DNA from: Larimichthys crocea
Lineage: Eukaryota > Chordata > Actinopteri > Sciaenidae
Length of the DNA: 64,000 bases
Direction of reading: 5' to 3'
Assembly: GCF_000972845.2 (NCBI RefSeq)
Contig: NC_040011.1
Span: 25,214,379 to 25,278,378, forward strand
Shown: in pieces, positions 22,486-35,216 of the stretch
Layout: the number at the start of each line of letters is the position of its first letter
Position numbering within the stretch: the stretch's first letter is position 1
Position numbers and translations under genes: made by a program
The notes under the pieces: generated by a model
Databases searched by the model: none
Told to the model about the DNA's origin: nothing
The model's input: the letters and a program-made list of their open reading frames with translations, nothing else

Positions 22486-22922
22486 CAGCGGTGCCCAACC
22501 TTTTTTGCGCCACGGACCCGTTTCGTGTAAAATAATATTTTCACGGACCGGTAAAAAATGCATTTATTAAAAATAGAAAAAAAAGTTTACAAAAAAATAT
22601 ATCTTAATGCTTTGGCATCTGCTTGCCATACGCTTTTCAAGGCTTTGACCAACTAAAACCAAAGTGCGTAAAAATACAACTCACCATCCCGCTGAATTAG
22701 TGGGAGCCCAGAGCTTATTTCCCTCCTACGAGCCGGTCCCATCTGGGGGTTATGGGAGACAACGACCCCCGAAGTGTGTTACTTCCAGTCTACTCTGTAA
22801 TTTTGGTTTTATAAATAAAATAATTTTTTTTTTTATTCAGGGTTAATAGTACAAGGCTGGAACTGGCACCAAATCGCCTACGGACCGTTACCTGTTCTCG
22901 GTCCGGTGGTTTGGGATCTCTT
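22486..22922 (+). mobile_element. hAT-like non-autonomous DNA transposon
   Basis: It starts CAGCGGTGCCCAACC and contains the pair cgccacggacccgtttcg and ttttcacggaccggtaaa; it ends with gtccggtggtttgggatctc, whose complement restates the start. The flanks atataaag (22478-22485) and ttataaag (22923-22930) agree at 7 of 8 positions, the 8-bp target duplication expected of hAT elements. The body is about 437 bp without a transposase frame, so it was mobilised in trans. The last terminal bases are mutated, so the element is dead. Confidence 0.75.
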
Positions 22923-22930
22923 TTATAAAG

Positions 22931-24907
22931 GACCAGTGAGCTGTCATAAGGCTATACCATGGCCCATAAACAGTCCTGCTCTGGCAACCTGGTCCTGATC
23001 TGGATCACTAATGGACCGTCATTTCTTGTTGTATGTGGGCTGAATAGAAGCAGACTGGATTTTCTATGTGGGACAAGAAAGGAGTACATTTGAATAACAC
23101 CATTTTAGTACTAGGTCATTGCACTTAGAAGCCAGCATGATACAGCTGGAATAAATAAATACGAATACTCATAAGATGATGTTGGAACTAATGGATTCTT
23201 TCAAATTTTTGATGATCTTAAATTAATTCGGCATGAGAGTGATGTCTTCAAATAGCTTGTTTTGTTCATCCAACAGTCGTAAACCCGAAGATATTAAGTT
23301 AACAGTGACAGAAAGCAGACTTTCTTTTATCATTTCTCTCAGCACTGTGAAGCATATTGTGTTGACATGCCATTCAGTGGCCACTTGCCAGGCTGGCAGT
23401 CAGTAAAAATCACTAAAAATATGGTCGACTTATATTTGGAGGAGTTTTTGCAGAAGAATTTGAATCTTAATTGTCATCCGATACCAGAAGTTGTTGCAGC
23501 TGTTGTCATATTTGTCACAGATCCCTGATACTTCCTGCTAAACAATACGGAAAAGATGTTTTGCTTCTCAAAACTTCTCAGATGTCCTCTCTGTTTTTTA
23601 TTTAGGTTCATCTAGTTTTCAATTTGCACATTTGACAGGTTAGTCGAACGTTTTCACTCCACAGCCAAGCAACTTAATTCGTCAACAGATGCCTGCGGGC
23701 GAGTAAATGCACCAGTGCACATGCAGCGTTGTCTGGATCTGGTTTTGACAGCAATATTTAAATATTATTGAGCCAATGAATATCAAAAAATGATAATTTT
23801 GGTAAATGTTTTGCTATTTCCTGTCGCTATTTCTTTATTTGTTAAAAGTAGTTGGCGCTGATGACAGACAAACGACAAGAATTGGTTATGTCTCAAAATC
23901 GTCCAAACTGTTAAGCCCTGGATATGACTAAGGATGAGTCGAGTGATTAATGGAATATGAAACTTCTTTGCAATTAATTGAATCAATAAATTAATTAGTC
24001 TGCTAATGTTTTAGCACTGGAGTCGAGGAGTGAACCAGTTTCAGAAAATTGTTTGTGGTCAAATGATTGTGTTGCGTTATTGTTCAAAGAAACGTGTTTT
24101 GCTCTGTGCAGTAAAACAGTTTTATGAGTGCTTTGTGAGTAATATAGAAATAATAAGAATAACCATCGTAGTACTTCTCTAAATGTTCTAAGACCAGCTT
24201 TGATAAGGGCACCATAGTGGAGTGCTTGCCTCTAAAAATATGGAGGATCATTACCGAAGACACCTCTGCAAAGACATTCATTTCCAGAATGGCTCATGAT
24301 GAGGTGCATTTCTTTGGAGAGATTTGAAGGATTACTGAGTCATTAATGGTAACCTAATGCCAGTGATATATAGGATGTCATACAGGTCTGATGATCTAAG
24401 TCTAATAATGAGCTAAAGCATGTCTTCACAGGTATAATCCTAAATCTTGACTCCACATTTTGCTAAGAGAGGCGCTGCTGATAGCAAAGGTTAATCCTCC
24501 TATTGATTGAAAATGGAGGATGCCATTTGTTCTGGCCTACTCTGAGTCCCCGTCGTCATAAATACAACCAAAATCTTTGCAGGAGAAATTACGTTTGTGG
24601 TGCTTGTAGTGTTGAAGCACCTCATTTAAGTAGAAGCAACTACATATTTCCATATGCTGCTGAGCCGTGGGCCAAGATATGATGTTAAATCCAGCTTTTC
24701 ATCATTTGATGTATTTCCTGTGATGCTGTGTAGACTTAAGCGTAAGCAGGTGATTCAGTGTATGATTGGGCAATAGATGTATTAATAAAAACATGCATGC
24801 AATTTTAGGTTTAATTCAAAGACCATGCTTTTGCCCTAGTGTGCTGAAATGATTTGTCGTTGAACAATTTTGATTTTTGAAGTCATTTTTCAAGCAAACA
24901 TTTTCTT
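22931..24907. other. Intronic stretch with scattered F3 repeat fragments
   Basis: Segments at 23225-23330 (gatgtcttcaaatagcttgt, caacagtcgtaaacccgaag) and 23930-24000 (gcaattaattgaatcaataa, attaattagtctgct) look like internal and terminal parts of the F3 family seen at 24911. The rest is unremarkable AT-rich sequence without exons. Confidence 0.45.
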
Positions 24908-25055
24908 TAGGGCTGTAACTAACAATTGTTTACATTATTCATTATTGTGTCAATTATTTTCTTCTTTGTTCTGATTTTTTTTGACTATGAAATATAAAGG
25001 ATTATATAAAAAAAAACACATTTACTCATAACATAACATTTAATTTATGGTCTTA

Positions 25056-25360
25056 CAGTCGTCCCTCGCTATAACGCGGTTCACTTTTTGCGGACTCGCT
25101 GTTTCGTGGATTTTTTTAGTGTAATTTTGCATGCTTTTTTTTTACAGTGTACTGTACAGTATGAACGCGCATTGTGTTCTGCGTCCTGATTAACTAAGGG
25201 AGTACTGTACAAAATGCGTGTAAAAAGGTGTATAAAAGTGTGTGGTTAGGGGTTTTACAGCCTTAAAACATGTATAATAATTGTAAAACTTACTTCGCGG
25301 ATTTAGTTTTTTGTGGGTTATTTTTAGAACGTATCCCCCGCGATAAACGAGGGACCACTG
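25056..25360 (+). mobile_element. pogo/Tigger-like miniature DNA transposon
   Basis: The 5' end CAGTCGTCCCTCGCTATAAC and the complement of the 3' end (CAGTGGTCCCTCGTTTATCG) form terminal inverted repeats. TA lies on both sides (25054-25055 and 25361-25362), the target duplication of the Tc1/mariner/pogo superfamily. The 305-bp body has no transposase. Internal runs gcggactcgctgtttcgtgg and aacttacttcgcggattta are typical of this fish family. Confidence 0.8.
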
Positions 25361-25389
25361 TATATATTCAAGAGCCCTTTCTATGTGGC

Positions 25390-25670
25390 GTTTGCATGTT
25401 CTTCCAGTGTCTGTGTGGGTTTTCTCTGGGTACTTAGGCTTCCTCCCACAGTCCAAAGACATGCACTTAACATGTTAATTTGTAACTCTAAATCACCCGT
25501 AGCTGTGAATGTGAGTGTGAATGGTCGTTTGTCTCTGTGTGTCAGCCTTGTGATGAACTGCGGATTTGTCCAGGGTGTACCCCACCTCTCACCCAAGCTG
25601 GGATCAGCTGCAGCCCCCACAACCCTGATAAGGATAAGTGGTTACAAGAGATGGATGAATGGATATTCAG
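25390..25670 (+). repeat. Fish LINE-tail-like repeat
   Basis: Recognised by gtttgcatgttcttccagtg, ttcctcccacagtccaaaga, gtccagggtgtaccccacct and the closing ggataagtggttacaagag plus gatggatgaatgga. It is the same family as 5571-5700 in opposite orientation. An ORF at 25385-25687 runs through it but reads the repeat, not a gene. Confidence 0.75.
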
Positions 25671-26691
25671 CAAATCGTCACATGTGAGAGGCTGGAATCA
25701 GAAAACGTTTGTTTGGAAAATGGCTGAAAGATAAACTGATTTACCCAAGTTGTTGATGGTTAATTTGCTGTAGACCGACTAATTGATTAATTTACTAATC
25801 ACTGAAGCGCTAATGTCGACTTCCATTTTCACAAACATTGCTTTTCTCCTGTTTTTGTACATAAACTTAATATATGTACATTTGGAAAAGGCAAGCTGTT
25901 TAAAGATGAACATGTGCATGTTCACTGACAATTTCTTTGTCTAAATGATCGAGCAATTAATCCCCAAAAAAACAATGAATGAATATGAGTTTCTGATAAG
26001 TAGGTTATCTTCACTTTTATTACCTAAAGCCCAGATATGAAGTAAAAACATTTTATTTACAGTATCTCCAGGAAAAACCGCATTTTTATGTTTCAACTTT
26101 TCTTGTATTCTGCTTATCAAGTGAAGGATTAGGTTCAGAAGTTTACCTGCCTTCTCCTACTCGGACCTGATTTATTTAAGCAGTGTTGAGGACTGCACGA
26201 CCAAGATGTAATAGGGGTGTCAATATTCGTCATGTCAGCAGGCTGTGCTTCATTAATCTGTCTGATTGATCCAGCATCCATGTGGCTCCATGACCTTGCT
26301 TTGCACAAATAAGAACTGCACCCATGCCAGTGTTACCTGATCTACTGCTCGGTTGATGGATTTGAGCTTGACTTATTGAAGGCACAGTGACAGAGACAGA
26401 TGTACATCCAGGCTGTGAGTGCTGAGGGGATACTACATGTGAAACAGAGAAGGAGGCTTTTTGTTACATTTCATGATGTCATGCAGTCACAGTTGTGAAT
26501 GGGATGAAGTCAGTGTGCTTCTGTTGCATTGTTTCAGTCTGATCAGCTTTGAAAAATGGTTGTGTGTCATTTATAGGAGGAGTCACTAGAGAGAATGAGA
26601 GGATGATGAGAGGATGACTCATACTGTCTGAACAACAAAGGTAGCTGAAGTGACAGCAGCTAACGACAGATGTGGTAGATCCACATAATGT

Positions 26692-26790
26692 ATTGAGGCT
26701 GCACCTAACGATTATTGTCATTATTGATTAAGCTTAATATTATTTTAATGTTCAATTTATTATTTATAAAGTAGAACATCATCACAACCA
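26692..26790 (+). repeat. F3 element, left-end fragment
   Basis: ggctgcacctaacgattatt followed by cattattgattaag matches the left terminus seen at 24911. The right end is not recognisable. Confidence 0.5.
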
Positions 26791-26799
26791 ATAAGCTGG

Positions 26800-27974
26800 G
26801 ATTAGGGCTATCATTTACATTCATGCAGTCACTGTAATATATTTTTTTATGGCTCTATGCCAGGAATCAGATCTTTATTCTGAGTTGAAGTATCAGTGCA
26901 CGAGTTAGTGCCCTTAATTTGAAGGTGGAAATGCTTTCCTCTTGTGAACCTACTTTTAGTTTTTGTTACATTATTGTAATAACCTCCAGCAATCATTTCG
27001 AAACAAAATACTTGTCTGCACTGCATTTCAGATGATCTGTCAATTCACTTTTAAAGTTTCATGTTTGGTAAGGTGACCTTGGCTCTTTGGAACAGAACTA
27101 AGCTTGAATAAAAATGTAATGACCTGATATCTGAAGTCAAAAACTTGCCCTGCATGCAAATCTAGGTTTGTTTTTCACTTTAGAATTAAGGCACACTTCA
27201 TATTATGACCAAGTACTGTCAAAAAAGTTTAACAGTGGCGTATGATCATGACTGAAATGTTAAAATTTGGCTGCATTTGGTCGGCATGGTCCCATACACT
27301 TACAAGCAATACGTGTGGACGTGCCTAGTCACCAATCATCTCATTTATATTGATGGACAGTCCACATTTAAGCTTACCCCATAAAGGGCCTCGCAGTGGA
27401 GTTATTGATGATATATTCAAAATAATCCGTCTCTACATGTACTCCTCTTTGTGGGCAAAGAGAAATATGTTAATTCCTTCTGCAAGCCTAATTCAGTGTA
27501 TTAAAAAGCATTACCATAACAGCCCACCCACTTTCCACCATATGGTCAATATTTTTATTACTTGAAATTGCTGTGAGTGGTGGGCAGTCCGTCTGCTTTC
27601 AGAGCCCACGTATAAAGTGTGTGTGATGTCCTTGATTATCAGTGTGCTGTGTGAGAGTAGCTGAAAGCTTGTTTAGGAATATTAATGAGGTGTACGGATT
27701 TAGAAGCCCATAGGCTGGATCGACGATATAATTAAAACATGCAATTCTGCAGTGTAGCATGAATGACTGTGTTTTTATAGAACACGTCAATCATAATGCA
27801 GATAGACATTTGAGAGGTGTAGCACAGCTCTGGAGTATTGAACTTCAATGTTTTGTTCATGCTGAAGGGAAGGAGAGACTAACACAATCCTGCCCAAACC
27901 ATCACCGCAGAGCTGGTTATAAAGTTGATTTTCACTAAATGCAGAGTGACAGACATGAACGATCTAGATTTGTT
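26800..27974. other. Intronic stretch, no gene recognised
   Basis: AT-rich sequence without paired splice sites around open frames. The stretch 27560-27800 is more complex and could be regulatory, which the sequence alone cannot show. Confidence 0.35.
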
Positions 27975-27977
27975 TTT

Positions 27978-28200
27978 TTTTTAGAGCTGAAATGACATGA
28001 GCATGAGCATTTCTTTACAGCATTTCTTTGTTTTATGTGATAATCAACTGCACATTATACGTTTTGGACAAAACAAAGCACTTTGAAGCCATCACTTTGG
28101 GGATGTTTTATCACTATTTTATGACATTCTATAGACCAAATTATGAATTTATTAATCAAGAAAATTGTCAGAATAACTGATAATGAAAATACTCTTACTA
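27978..28200 (-). mobile_element. F3 element, near-complete copy in reverse orientation
   Basis: It runs from agagctgaaatgacatgagc through acgttttggacaaaacaaag to attaatcaagaaaattgtca and aactgataatgaaaat, which is the complement of the family's left end. It lacks any coding capacity. Confidence 0.5.
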
Positions 28201-31200
28201 TTACTATTATATTATACTATATTTTAATGTCTCTCTGCTGTCACACATTCTGTAACTCTAGAAAAATAGAGCCTAAATGTTGCATTGGTGGTAAAAAACT
28301 GAATCAGGGTATAATTACTCCAACAAAGCAAAGAGGTTGTTTACAAATTGAATACGTTCACATTGGCTTTTAGACCACAGTTCAGCAAAATTGTCTGCGC
28401 GTGGCCAACCTCCTAAGATGTCTCAGTATTTAATTTGGTCAATAACAAGCACTTATTGTACAAGCGGTGTCAGCCTTTGACATCATCAGGCTAATTAATG
28501 GGTAATTACCTGGCCCGCCTGGTATTTATTAGCTGATTTCTGTTTTAATTATTGTAAAACTTAAAGTTTAAAACTGCAAAAATGACCTCTGTCCATTTTT
28601 AATGCTCTGTGCATGTGTTTTAAATATCAGTGGATCTCATCCTGACATTCTTGCATGTTTAAATATTGCCTGAGGATGATCCCAGTTAATCCCATCATTA
28701 CTTTGAATGTAAACACTTGTCAGCCCATCACTGACCCGATTTCTTGCTTCAGCGTTATCTATTTGCTTGTTAGTTAGAAATTAAACACTGTGTCCTTTGT
28801 CTTGTCTTGTGTAAAAGTGCCCCAGTGCTATTTTGATTTAATCCGCTAAATCTGTCTGACTAGACTTTCCTGCCTGAGGCCGTTTTACTAAACTTAGCTT
28901 GGTAAATGGCGCCATGCTGAGAACATTTTGCATGTTCTGAACCAAATTGTTTTTGTCCCACTTTGGGTGAGGAAAGGTGACATTTCTCATTATGAGATGT
29001 TAGATTGACCCTTAAGCGAAGTTGTGAGCTCGATCAGAAGAGCAGACGGTAAGAGAGTGCCGTTTGAGTGAATCAATAAACTTGTAAATGTGTGTATTTC
29101 AGTGCATGAGAGGTCTTTTTTTCTTTAATTTGTCTGATATTTTTGTTGATTCACTGTAAAGTAGGCCAACTTATTAAAACTGAGAGCTTTCCTAAAAAGT
29201 CAAAAGCAATGTCATCATTACTCTAGTTTAAATCTTTACTCACTGTCATGAATGCCTCTCACCAAATAAATAAGATCCCTTCTCCTTTGCTTTTAAACAG
29301 TGTGGTGCTGCCTTTAATTGTGCTAATTCCTTTAATTTAATTATATTTAATTGAGTCCTCCTTGTGTTAACTGCAATGCAACTCTGTATTCAACCTATTT
29401 TCTTATGCAGCAGAGCTGCTCAGTGCACACTGAGCCTCATATTAATAAAGAGCCTCATATTAATAAAGACATTGCTGAAAATTGCATTAAGACTATTCAG
29501 CTTTCCTTTAACTGATTCTAGATCTGAGTATTTCTGTATAACATCCTTGGAAACAGGAGTGTTGGTTTGAAGCTATTGTGGCAAAAATTGGAAAGTTCAG
29601 GTGTAGTTTTGAACCAAGAGAAGAAATTGTAATTGCATACTAGCAATGTGTCACTGATATGCAAAATGACCTTGTTTAACCATTTCACAATAAACCGAAA
29701 AAAAATTCTTTCTGTTTTTTGTGACAATGAACTTCAGCTACATCACTCCAGCAACACTTCAATGTTATTCACTGGCATGGTTTTTGTTATTTACAATTTT
29801 ACATGCACTTCAAGGGTAGAAACAAAGACAAAGTTAATGTGCAGATGAAGACATGTAGCTGGCATAGTAACTTAATTATAGTCACCTCCCTCGTAGAGGT
29901 CTTGCGTTACCTTCTCCTTCACCACATCACTCAAATAGATGTTAAAAATAAATCTTTTTCGTGAGTTTTAACATCACCTACCTTTCTGGTACAAAAATAA
30001 AACTAGCTTAAATGACAGTATGGGAGCACATGCAGTATGCTTCCCAGGAGGCTTAAAAAAATAGAGCAGTGGACTTACTCATACTCCAAGTACCTCGTGG
30101 GATATGCTGTAGGCCACTGTATGTAACACGGAGGATGAATGAACATTTCACAGCGACCTTGGGGCATATACCCAGGATAAACTTAAGTGCATCGCATTGG
30201 TTTTACTTTCAGGGCATAGCCCAGCGATTGATAATGTCTTCTATTTAGTCTTAAACATCGACCTACTAAAAACAGCCTATTTTTTCCCCCCTTAGGCGGA
30301 CTGAATTACTGTTGAAATGTTCCAACCACCTTGCTACAACATCCTTTATCACTCCCTTTGGTCAGTCATTTAGGCTATGAGATCTCAATGGATGTTGATC
30401 TCATGTGAAAACTCTGAAAGGTGTGAAGTAAATTAATTTCATACCTCAGTAAGTCTGGAAGCTGCAATGACATTGACAAGTAGAGGGGTGGGTGTACTTT
30501 TTTTGAGTCCAGTGCTGTAAAAATTGCAGTGTTCATCACCCCTAGACATAATCAGATTTCAAAAATGCATTTTTAAAATCACGGGCTGAAAAACAGTGTG
30601 GGATGTGCTTTACAGCTATGTTTTGCACTGATTACCTGATCATCTGAGGATGACCTCAGTGTTTCGGACAGGGCAATTACTTTCACGAATGCTGCATTTT
30701 TCATTAAGATAAAAGCCATGCTTTTAATCAGGCAGTGTTGATGATAGGTTGTAGTTTTTGGTGATTAAACTAAATTTTTCAGTTGTCATGATGAGTTGCG
30801 AAGACTTTGATTATGGCAAAAAGTGGTCCTAGCATCATTACATACTTGGCTATCATGTCCTGTATGAACCAATGGGAAACCCAGGTTTTCTTAGGATTTG
30901 ATAAGTTGCCATCTGCTCGTCATACTGTTCTGTTTTTGTCTGAATATCATTTTCTTTGTGGGATTACAGAAGACATACATACGAGACAAACCTATTTATT
31001 TACCCACGCTACATGCAGAAAACAATCTGTAGCAAGCTTGCAGTCAGACATATTCCACACACTGGATTTGTTTGTGTCATTGCCCTCAAACACTCGAGCT
31101 GTGAATGACTGTACAACTGAAACACAATCTTACCCTGCTAGATTTTGTAAAGATAGACTCGGCCCCGTCACTGTGGTTTTTTGATGAAAGATAGCGGCTG

Positions 31201-31821
31201 ATTAGCTGCCAAGACTTCTGAAATGTTTCGGGTTCTAAAGCCAGGATACAATTCTGACAGAGCTCTATGTCTGAAACAGCCAGACATCTGGATTAATGTG
31301 TGAAAGGATTTGACTGGTTTTTCCTCCCCTTAGAGCAAGTTCTGCAATCAGAGATGGATAGACTGAACCAACACTGTGCTATTTAGTTCAATTCCCTGAG
31401 TTACCTGCCAAAATAAAAGTATTGAGAAAAGGCAATTTTTATCCTCTTGTTTCACAATTTAAGGGAAAGTTGTACTTCTTCCATGAATATATCTGTTTGC
31501 CCAGTGAGTCAGAAAATAAAAACTTAGATAGAATTTTTTGAAAATGTCAGTTATATAATTTACAAAAGTAAGAACTGTTACCTATGTAAGAGCTTTTACC
31601 TGATTTCTCCGAATACAGAGAGGAAAACTAATTGATGTGGTTAGAGGCGAGGGGAGGGCAAGTCTGTATTCATTTCTCGATACAGTAATTAGACCTAATG
31701 AGGGATTAGATTTATCTGCTTTGCCAGCAAACTGTACATGCAGGGCGCTGTTGGTTCTCGTTTCAAGCACTGACTATTTTGCATTGACTGTTGGTACATT
31801 TGAAAGAAAATGTCCATCTTT
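28201..31821. other. Intronic stretch, largely unique
   Basis: Contains an 18-bp perfect tandem repeat at 29433-29468. A 125-codon ORF at 30807-31184 has no family resemblance and no splice context, and is treated as chance. No other structure recognised. Confidence 0.4.
29433..29468 (+). repeat. Perfect tandem duplication of 18 bp
   Basis: Two identical copies of agcctcatattaataaag (29433-29450, 29451-29468). A recent slippage product with no evident function. Confidence 0.95.
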
Positions 31822-32091
31822 GGGGCGGCAGTAGCTCAGTCCATATGGACTTGGCTTGGGAACCGGTGGGTGACTGGTTCAAGTCCAGCATGAACCAAAA
31901 ATATGGAAGGTGGACTGAGCTACCTTGAGCAAGGCACCAAACCCCCCCCAATTGCTCGCAAGGCGCTCCTCAGGGGGGCTGCCCATCACTCCACTATCTC
32001 TCTCCACATTGCATGTGTATGAGCCCTAAAAAATGCATGTAAATAAAAAACAGTGAAAAAAGAATTTCCCCGTTGAGGGATTAATAAAGTA
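31822..32091 (+). mobile_element. tRNA-derived SINE with LINE-type 3' tail
   Basis: The head has an A-box region (tagctcagt, 31832-31840) and a B box ggttcaagtcc (31876-31886), the internal RNA polymerase III promoter inherited from a tRNA. The middle carries cttgagcaaggcaccaaac, and the tail reads gaatttccccgttgaggga then ttaataaagta. That tail is the shared end of a partner LINE; its complement is seen at 60305. No target duplication is clear. Not a functional tRNA gene. Confidence 0.85.
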
Positions 32092-34655
32092 TCTCTCTCT
32101 GTCTTTCTTTCAGTTTTTCAACAGTCAGACTTATTTAAAACTCTCAGAAATTCTTCAGCAAGACAACTTAGTTGTAACGTTACATACTTTCTATCCATGT
32201 TCAAATATACTCTGTATTATGATAGTAATTGTTTGTGTGTGGAGGCTTCATGTTGACCGGGCATACCCCCCCAGCAGTTGACGTACAAAGTTCTGTTTGA
32301 AGACAGAAACAAACTGTCACCAGAGATGTCCCTTATCAGGACAGAACAAATGGAGAATAGCAGGCTGCTTTAGGCGACCAATTGTAAGTGAGAATGACAA
32401 GGTGTGCACGCTCAACATCAGCAGCCACTGGAGCATGGGAAAACTTCCACCTGTGATGTAATGTATAAATGATATGATGCTTGGCAGCGTAACTTCGGAT
32501 CGTTGCAAACCACCTCAGGCTTTTGTTATGCTGAATGGAAGACTAGTCGATATTGCTCTGATGACTTCGTCTCTGTGCAGAAACGTTTATCACCAGAAGG
32601 TCTTTTTGGAAGGCGGTTTACCCCTTCTTTTCTGTTGCCATCAGACTTTTTTTTCTGTCATATAGTAGCAGCCTTCTGCGTATGTTGTTTCCCTAAGTAC
32701 TCTATAGTGCTAAATGATATTATCCACTCTCCAGCATTAAAAAAAAGACAGTAAATTACATTTAATGACTGCTTTAATGCACAGTATGAGTATGCATGTT
32801 ATCTAAAGTGTATTTATATGAGGTTCACAAGCTAATATTACTTGCTAAGTAGTTTAACATTACCATAAATGGGATTCAGACAGTTGGGGGAACTGCTTGG
32901 TAATGTGATAAGGACTGTAAGGAATCTGTATTGCACTGAGAAATGGACATGAGAGTCGTAGCAAAATTTGCAAGATTCGGAAGGCAAATACAACAATGAG
33001 GAGATAAATAGGTGGACCTAAATTGCTGAGAGAAGCCAGGTGTGTATGGTGTTAGTTCTTGTTCTCAACTGATGAAGATGCACATGACACTTCACACTTC
33101 ATTTTGAAATGCCCTGAACCTCTGCCTCTGTGTGAACTGCCACACGTGATGGTGGCCTGCTACCTGGGACACAACTGACAGCAGTTGGAGCGAGAATAAG
33201 GAGTGACACAGAAAATTAGAGGGCTGGATTCAGCCCGGACTGACCTTCTGATCAATGAACTCCTATTTAGAGCTGGCAGGCCAGAGAACAGCACTCTTTT
33301 TCTAGACTAATAAAGATGGCGCAGAGAGCAGCTCCTGGGTTGGACTGCCAATACTTTTAACACCCCCATCGATTCTCATTACTGTTAATGGTTTTTTTTT
33401 TTTTTTTTTGCTAGTGGGATCCGGATGTTGAGGAGGGTGTGGGTGAGCATGGGTGTAGCCAGAGATTCGGCTAAAGGCAGAGTCATCATACCATGACTCT
33501 GATCAGTGGAATGATTCAGATAGTGTCAGTTTTCAGTGTGTTGACCTATTCCTCTAATACAGTGTGTAAAAGTGATTTTAAGAAAAAAAAAAATCATTGA
33601 TTTTACATTTTTACATTGTGTGATTATACAAAACACACCAAGCCTCCACTCTTTGGAGATGTAACCACTGTAATGGGACACCAAGGAAGAAGATGTAAAA
33701 TACATTACATTGTTCTTAATCCCCTGGAACGATCCGCTCCCCGTCAGTTGTGATGCTGTTGTTCTCCCACTCTTATTCTGCAGTAAATAACTTTAGAGAT
33801 TTTAATGGTCTATAGAGCTGTTTTTTCATTCTCTGGCTCTAATTAGTAAGCAGCCTGAGTTGTAATGTTTCTTTAGGGGTATCTGATTTTTATTTTGCTT
33901 ATCTTAGGACAATCCTCTATACAGTTGCTGCGGTAGGCTCTTTGAGTTTTTCTTCCTCGCTCAAATGTTCTGGGATTACTGAAACATTGTCTGCTCATCA
34001 TTTCAGGGTTCACTGCTGCTTTAGAAGACTTAGTACCGACAATAGCACCATGGAAAAAACAATGCAAGGGGTTGTGTAAGTGTGGGCATTTTGCCACTGG
34101 GTGCAAGTAAAGAAGATGAAATACAAACGAACAAACCCAGGATGAAGGCTTAAAATGCCAGGACGGCAGTTTATGTCCTTGTACTCCTCCTGAGATTTTA
34201 TTGTACAGCTCTGGAAAGTTAATGACAACAGTAATAACTTTTTTCTCAATCTCAATGCTGGACGGGTAACCGGAAAATTACTACAGTGCTACAAGGTCTG
34301 CGCTACAAGGTTTTATACTTTGTGTGCTTGCATCTATTTGATTGGCCAAAGTAGTGGTTTTATTGAAATGAGTGGAGAAGGTTGAGCGCTTGCGGTTTGA
34401 AAGCTGCCTTAGGCTGTGCTTTAGCAGATTTTTTTTTTCTTTACCAGATTTTCATTTTCTACACTTGTCTTCTGCAGGCTCAAAGATGAAGCCAAACTAC
34501 TACAACCATGCCAAAATGGGGTGGTCTGGTGCTTAAGAAAATCTCTTCTTTGACTGCAACAACACAGGTATGACTTCCATTGCATATGAGATCCATCCTG
34601 TTGCTTCATGTAGTGTATTATTCCTTCAACCTTTGAAGTTTTATCAGCATGTCTT
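32092..34655. other. Intronic stretch, no gene recognised
   Basis: Includes a T homopolymer near 33393-33410 and a stretch at 33110-33490 of mixed composition. No phase-consistent exon pair or transposon identified. Confidence 0.4.
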
Positions 34656-35216
34656 TAAGGCCCTGTTTACACCTGGCATTAACATCACAAGTAGACCGCT
34701 TTAGGTACAGGGATGAATACAACCAAGATGCACTGGGGATGTGCTGGGATCTGATGGCTACATTAGAATCTAAGGCCGTATGCAGCTACATCTTTTGCAC
34801 TGTGCACAACACCAATGGACTGCCTACTTAGGGGAGGTACGTTTTCTTTTGTACATGAACATTGTCATATTAAAGTGCAAAACAAGAAGGAGTAGCCATA
34901 ACAATGAGCAAAATGGGTTGCTGTGTACTCAAATTGAAGTTCTCTTTGTAAGTCTAAGTTGTTTGAATTGAATTTGAATTGGAGTACACAAGAAACATAC
35001 CGTCTGATTTCCATTTGGGGCGAGGAGGTAGTACAACGGAAACTGGATGATTTTATCCTGCAACCAGGAAACGGTCAATGATGTACATGTTTATTTGCAT
35101 ATAGATTAGGAAATTACAAGGCTCCCATCTGAAAAGACTGTAAACTGACGTACTTAGAGCTGTTGTGATCGGATCATCTAAGAAACATGGAAATACCAGG
35201 TGCAAACAGAACCTAA
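34656..35216. mobile_element. Non-autonomous DNA transposon with inverted termini (561 bp)
   Basis: The left end TAAGGCCCTGTTTACACC and the complement of the right end (TTAGGTTCTGTTTGCACC) match, and similarity continues through cacaagtagaccgctttagg against gatcacaacagctctaagt. Flanks catgtctt (34648-34655) and catgtcca (35217-35224) agree at 6 of 8 positions, compatible with an 8-bp target duplication. Superfamily not certain; the flanks favour hAT-like. The ORFs inside (34649-34971) are short and not a transposase. Confidence 0.7.

Larger units (their letters stand above)
24911..25815 (+). mobile_element. F3 hAT-like miniature element interrupted by two later insertions
   Basis: The left end (agggctgtaactaacaattg) and right end (accgactaattgattaattt, ending actgaagcgct) are the two termini of a high-copy fish element; the complement of the right end restates the left. 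Between them sit a pogo-like element (25056-25360) and a LINE-tail-like fragment (25390-25670). The right part resumes at ctggaatcagaaaacg (25693). Nesting order shows that F3 was there first. A short F3 relative at 43129 has an 8-bp flank repeat, hence hAT-like. Confidence 0.6.

Noticed and set aside
25385..25687. 100-codon ORF
   Set aside because: Reads through a LINE-tail-like repeat.
30807..31184. 125-codon ORF, the longest clean one on the plus strand
   Set aside because: No recognisable domain, no splice context; length is within chance expectation for 64 kb in six frames.
31822..31895. tRNA-like head with A and B boxes
   Set aside because: It continues into a SINE body and LINE-type tail and does not fold as an intact tRNA; retroposon, not a tRNA gene.
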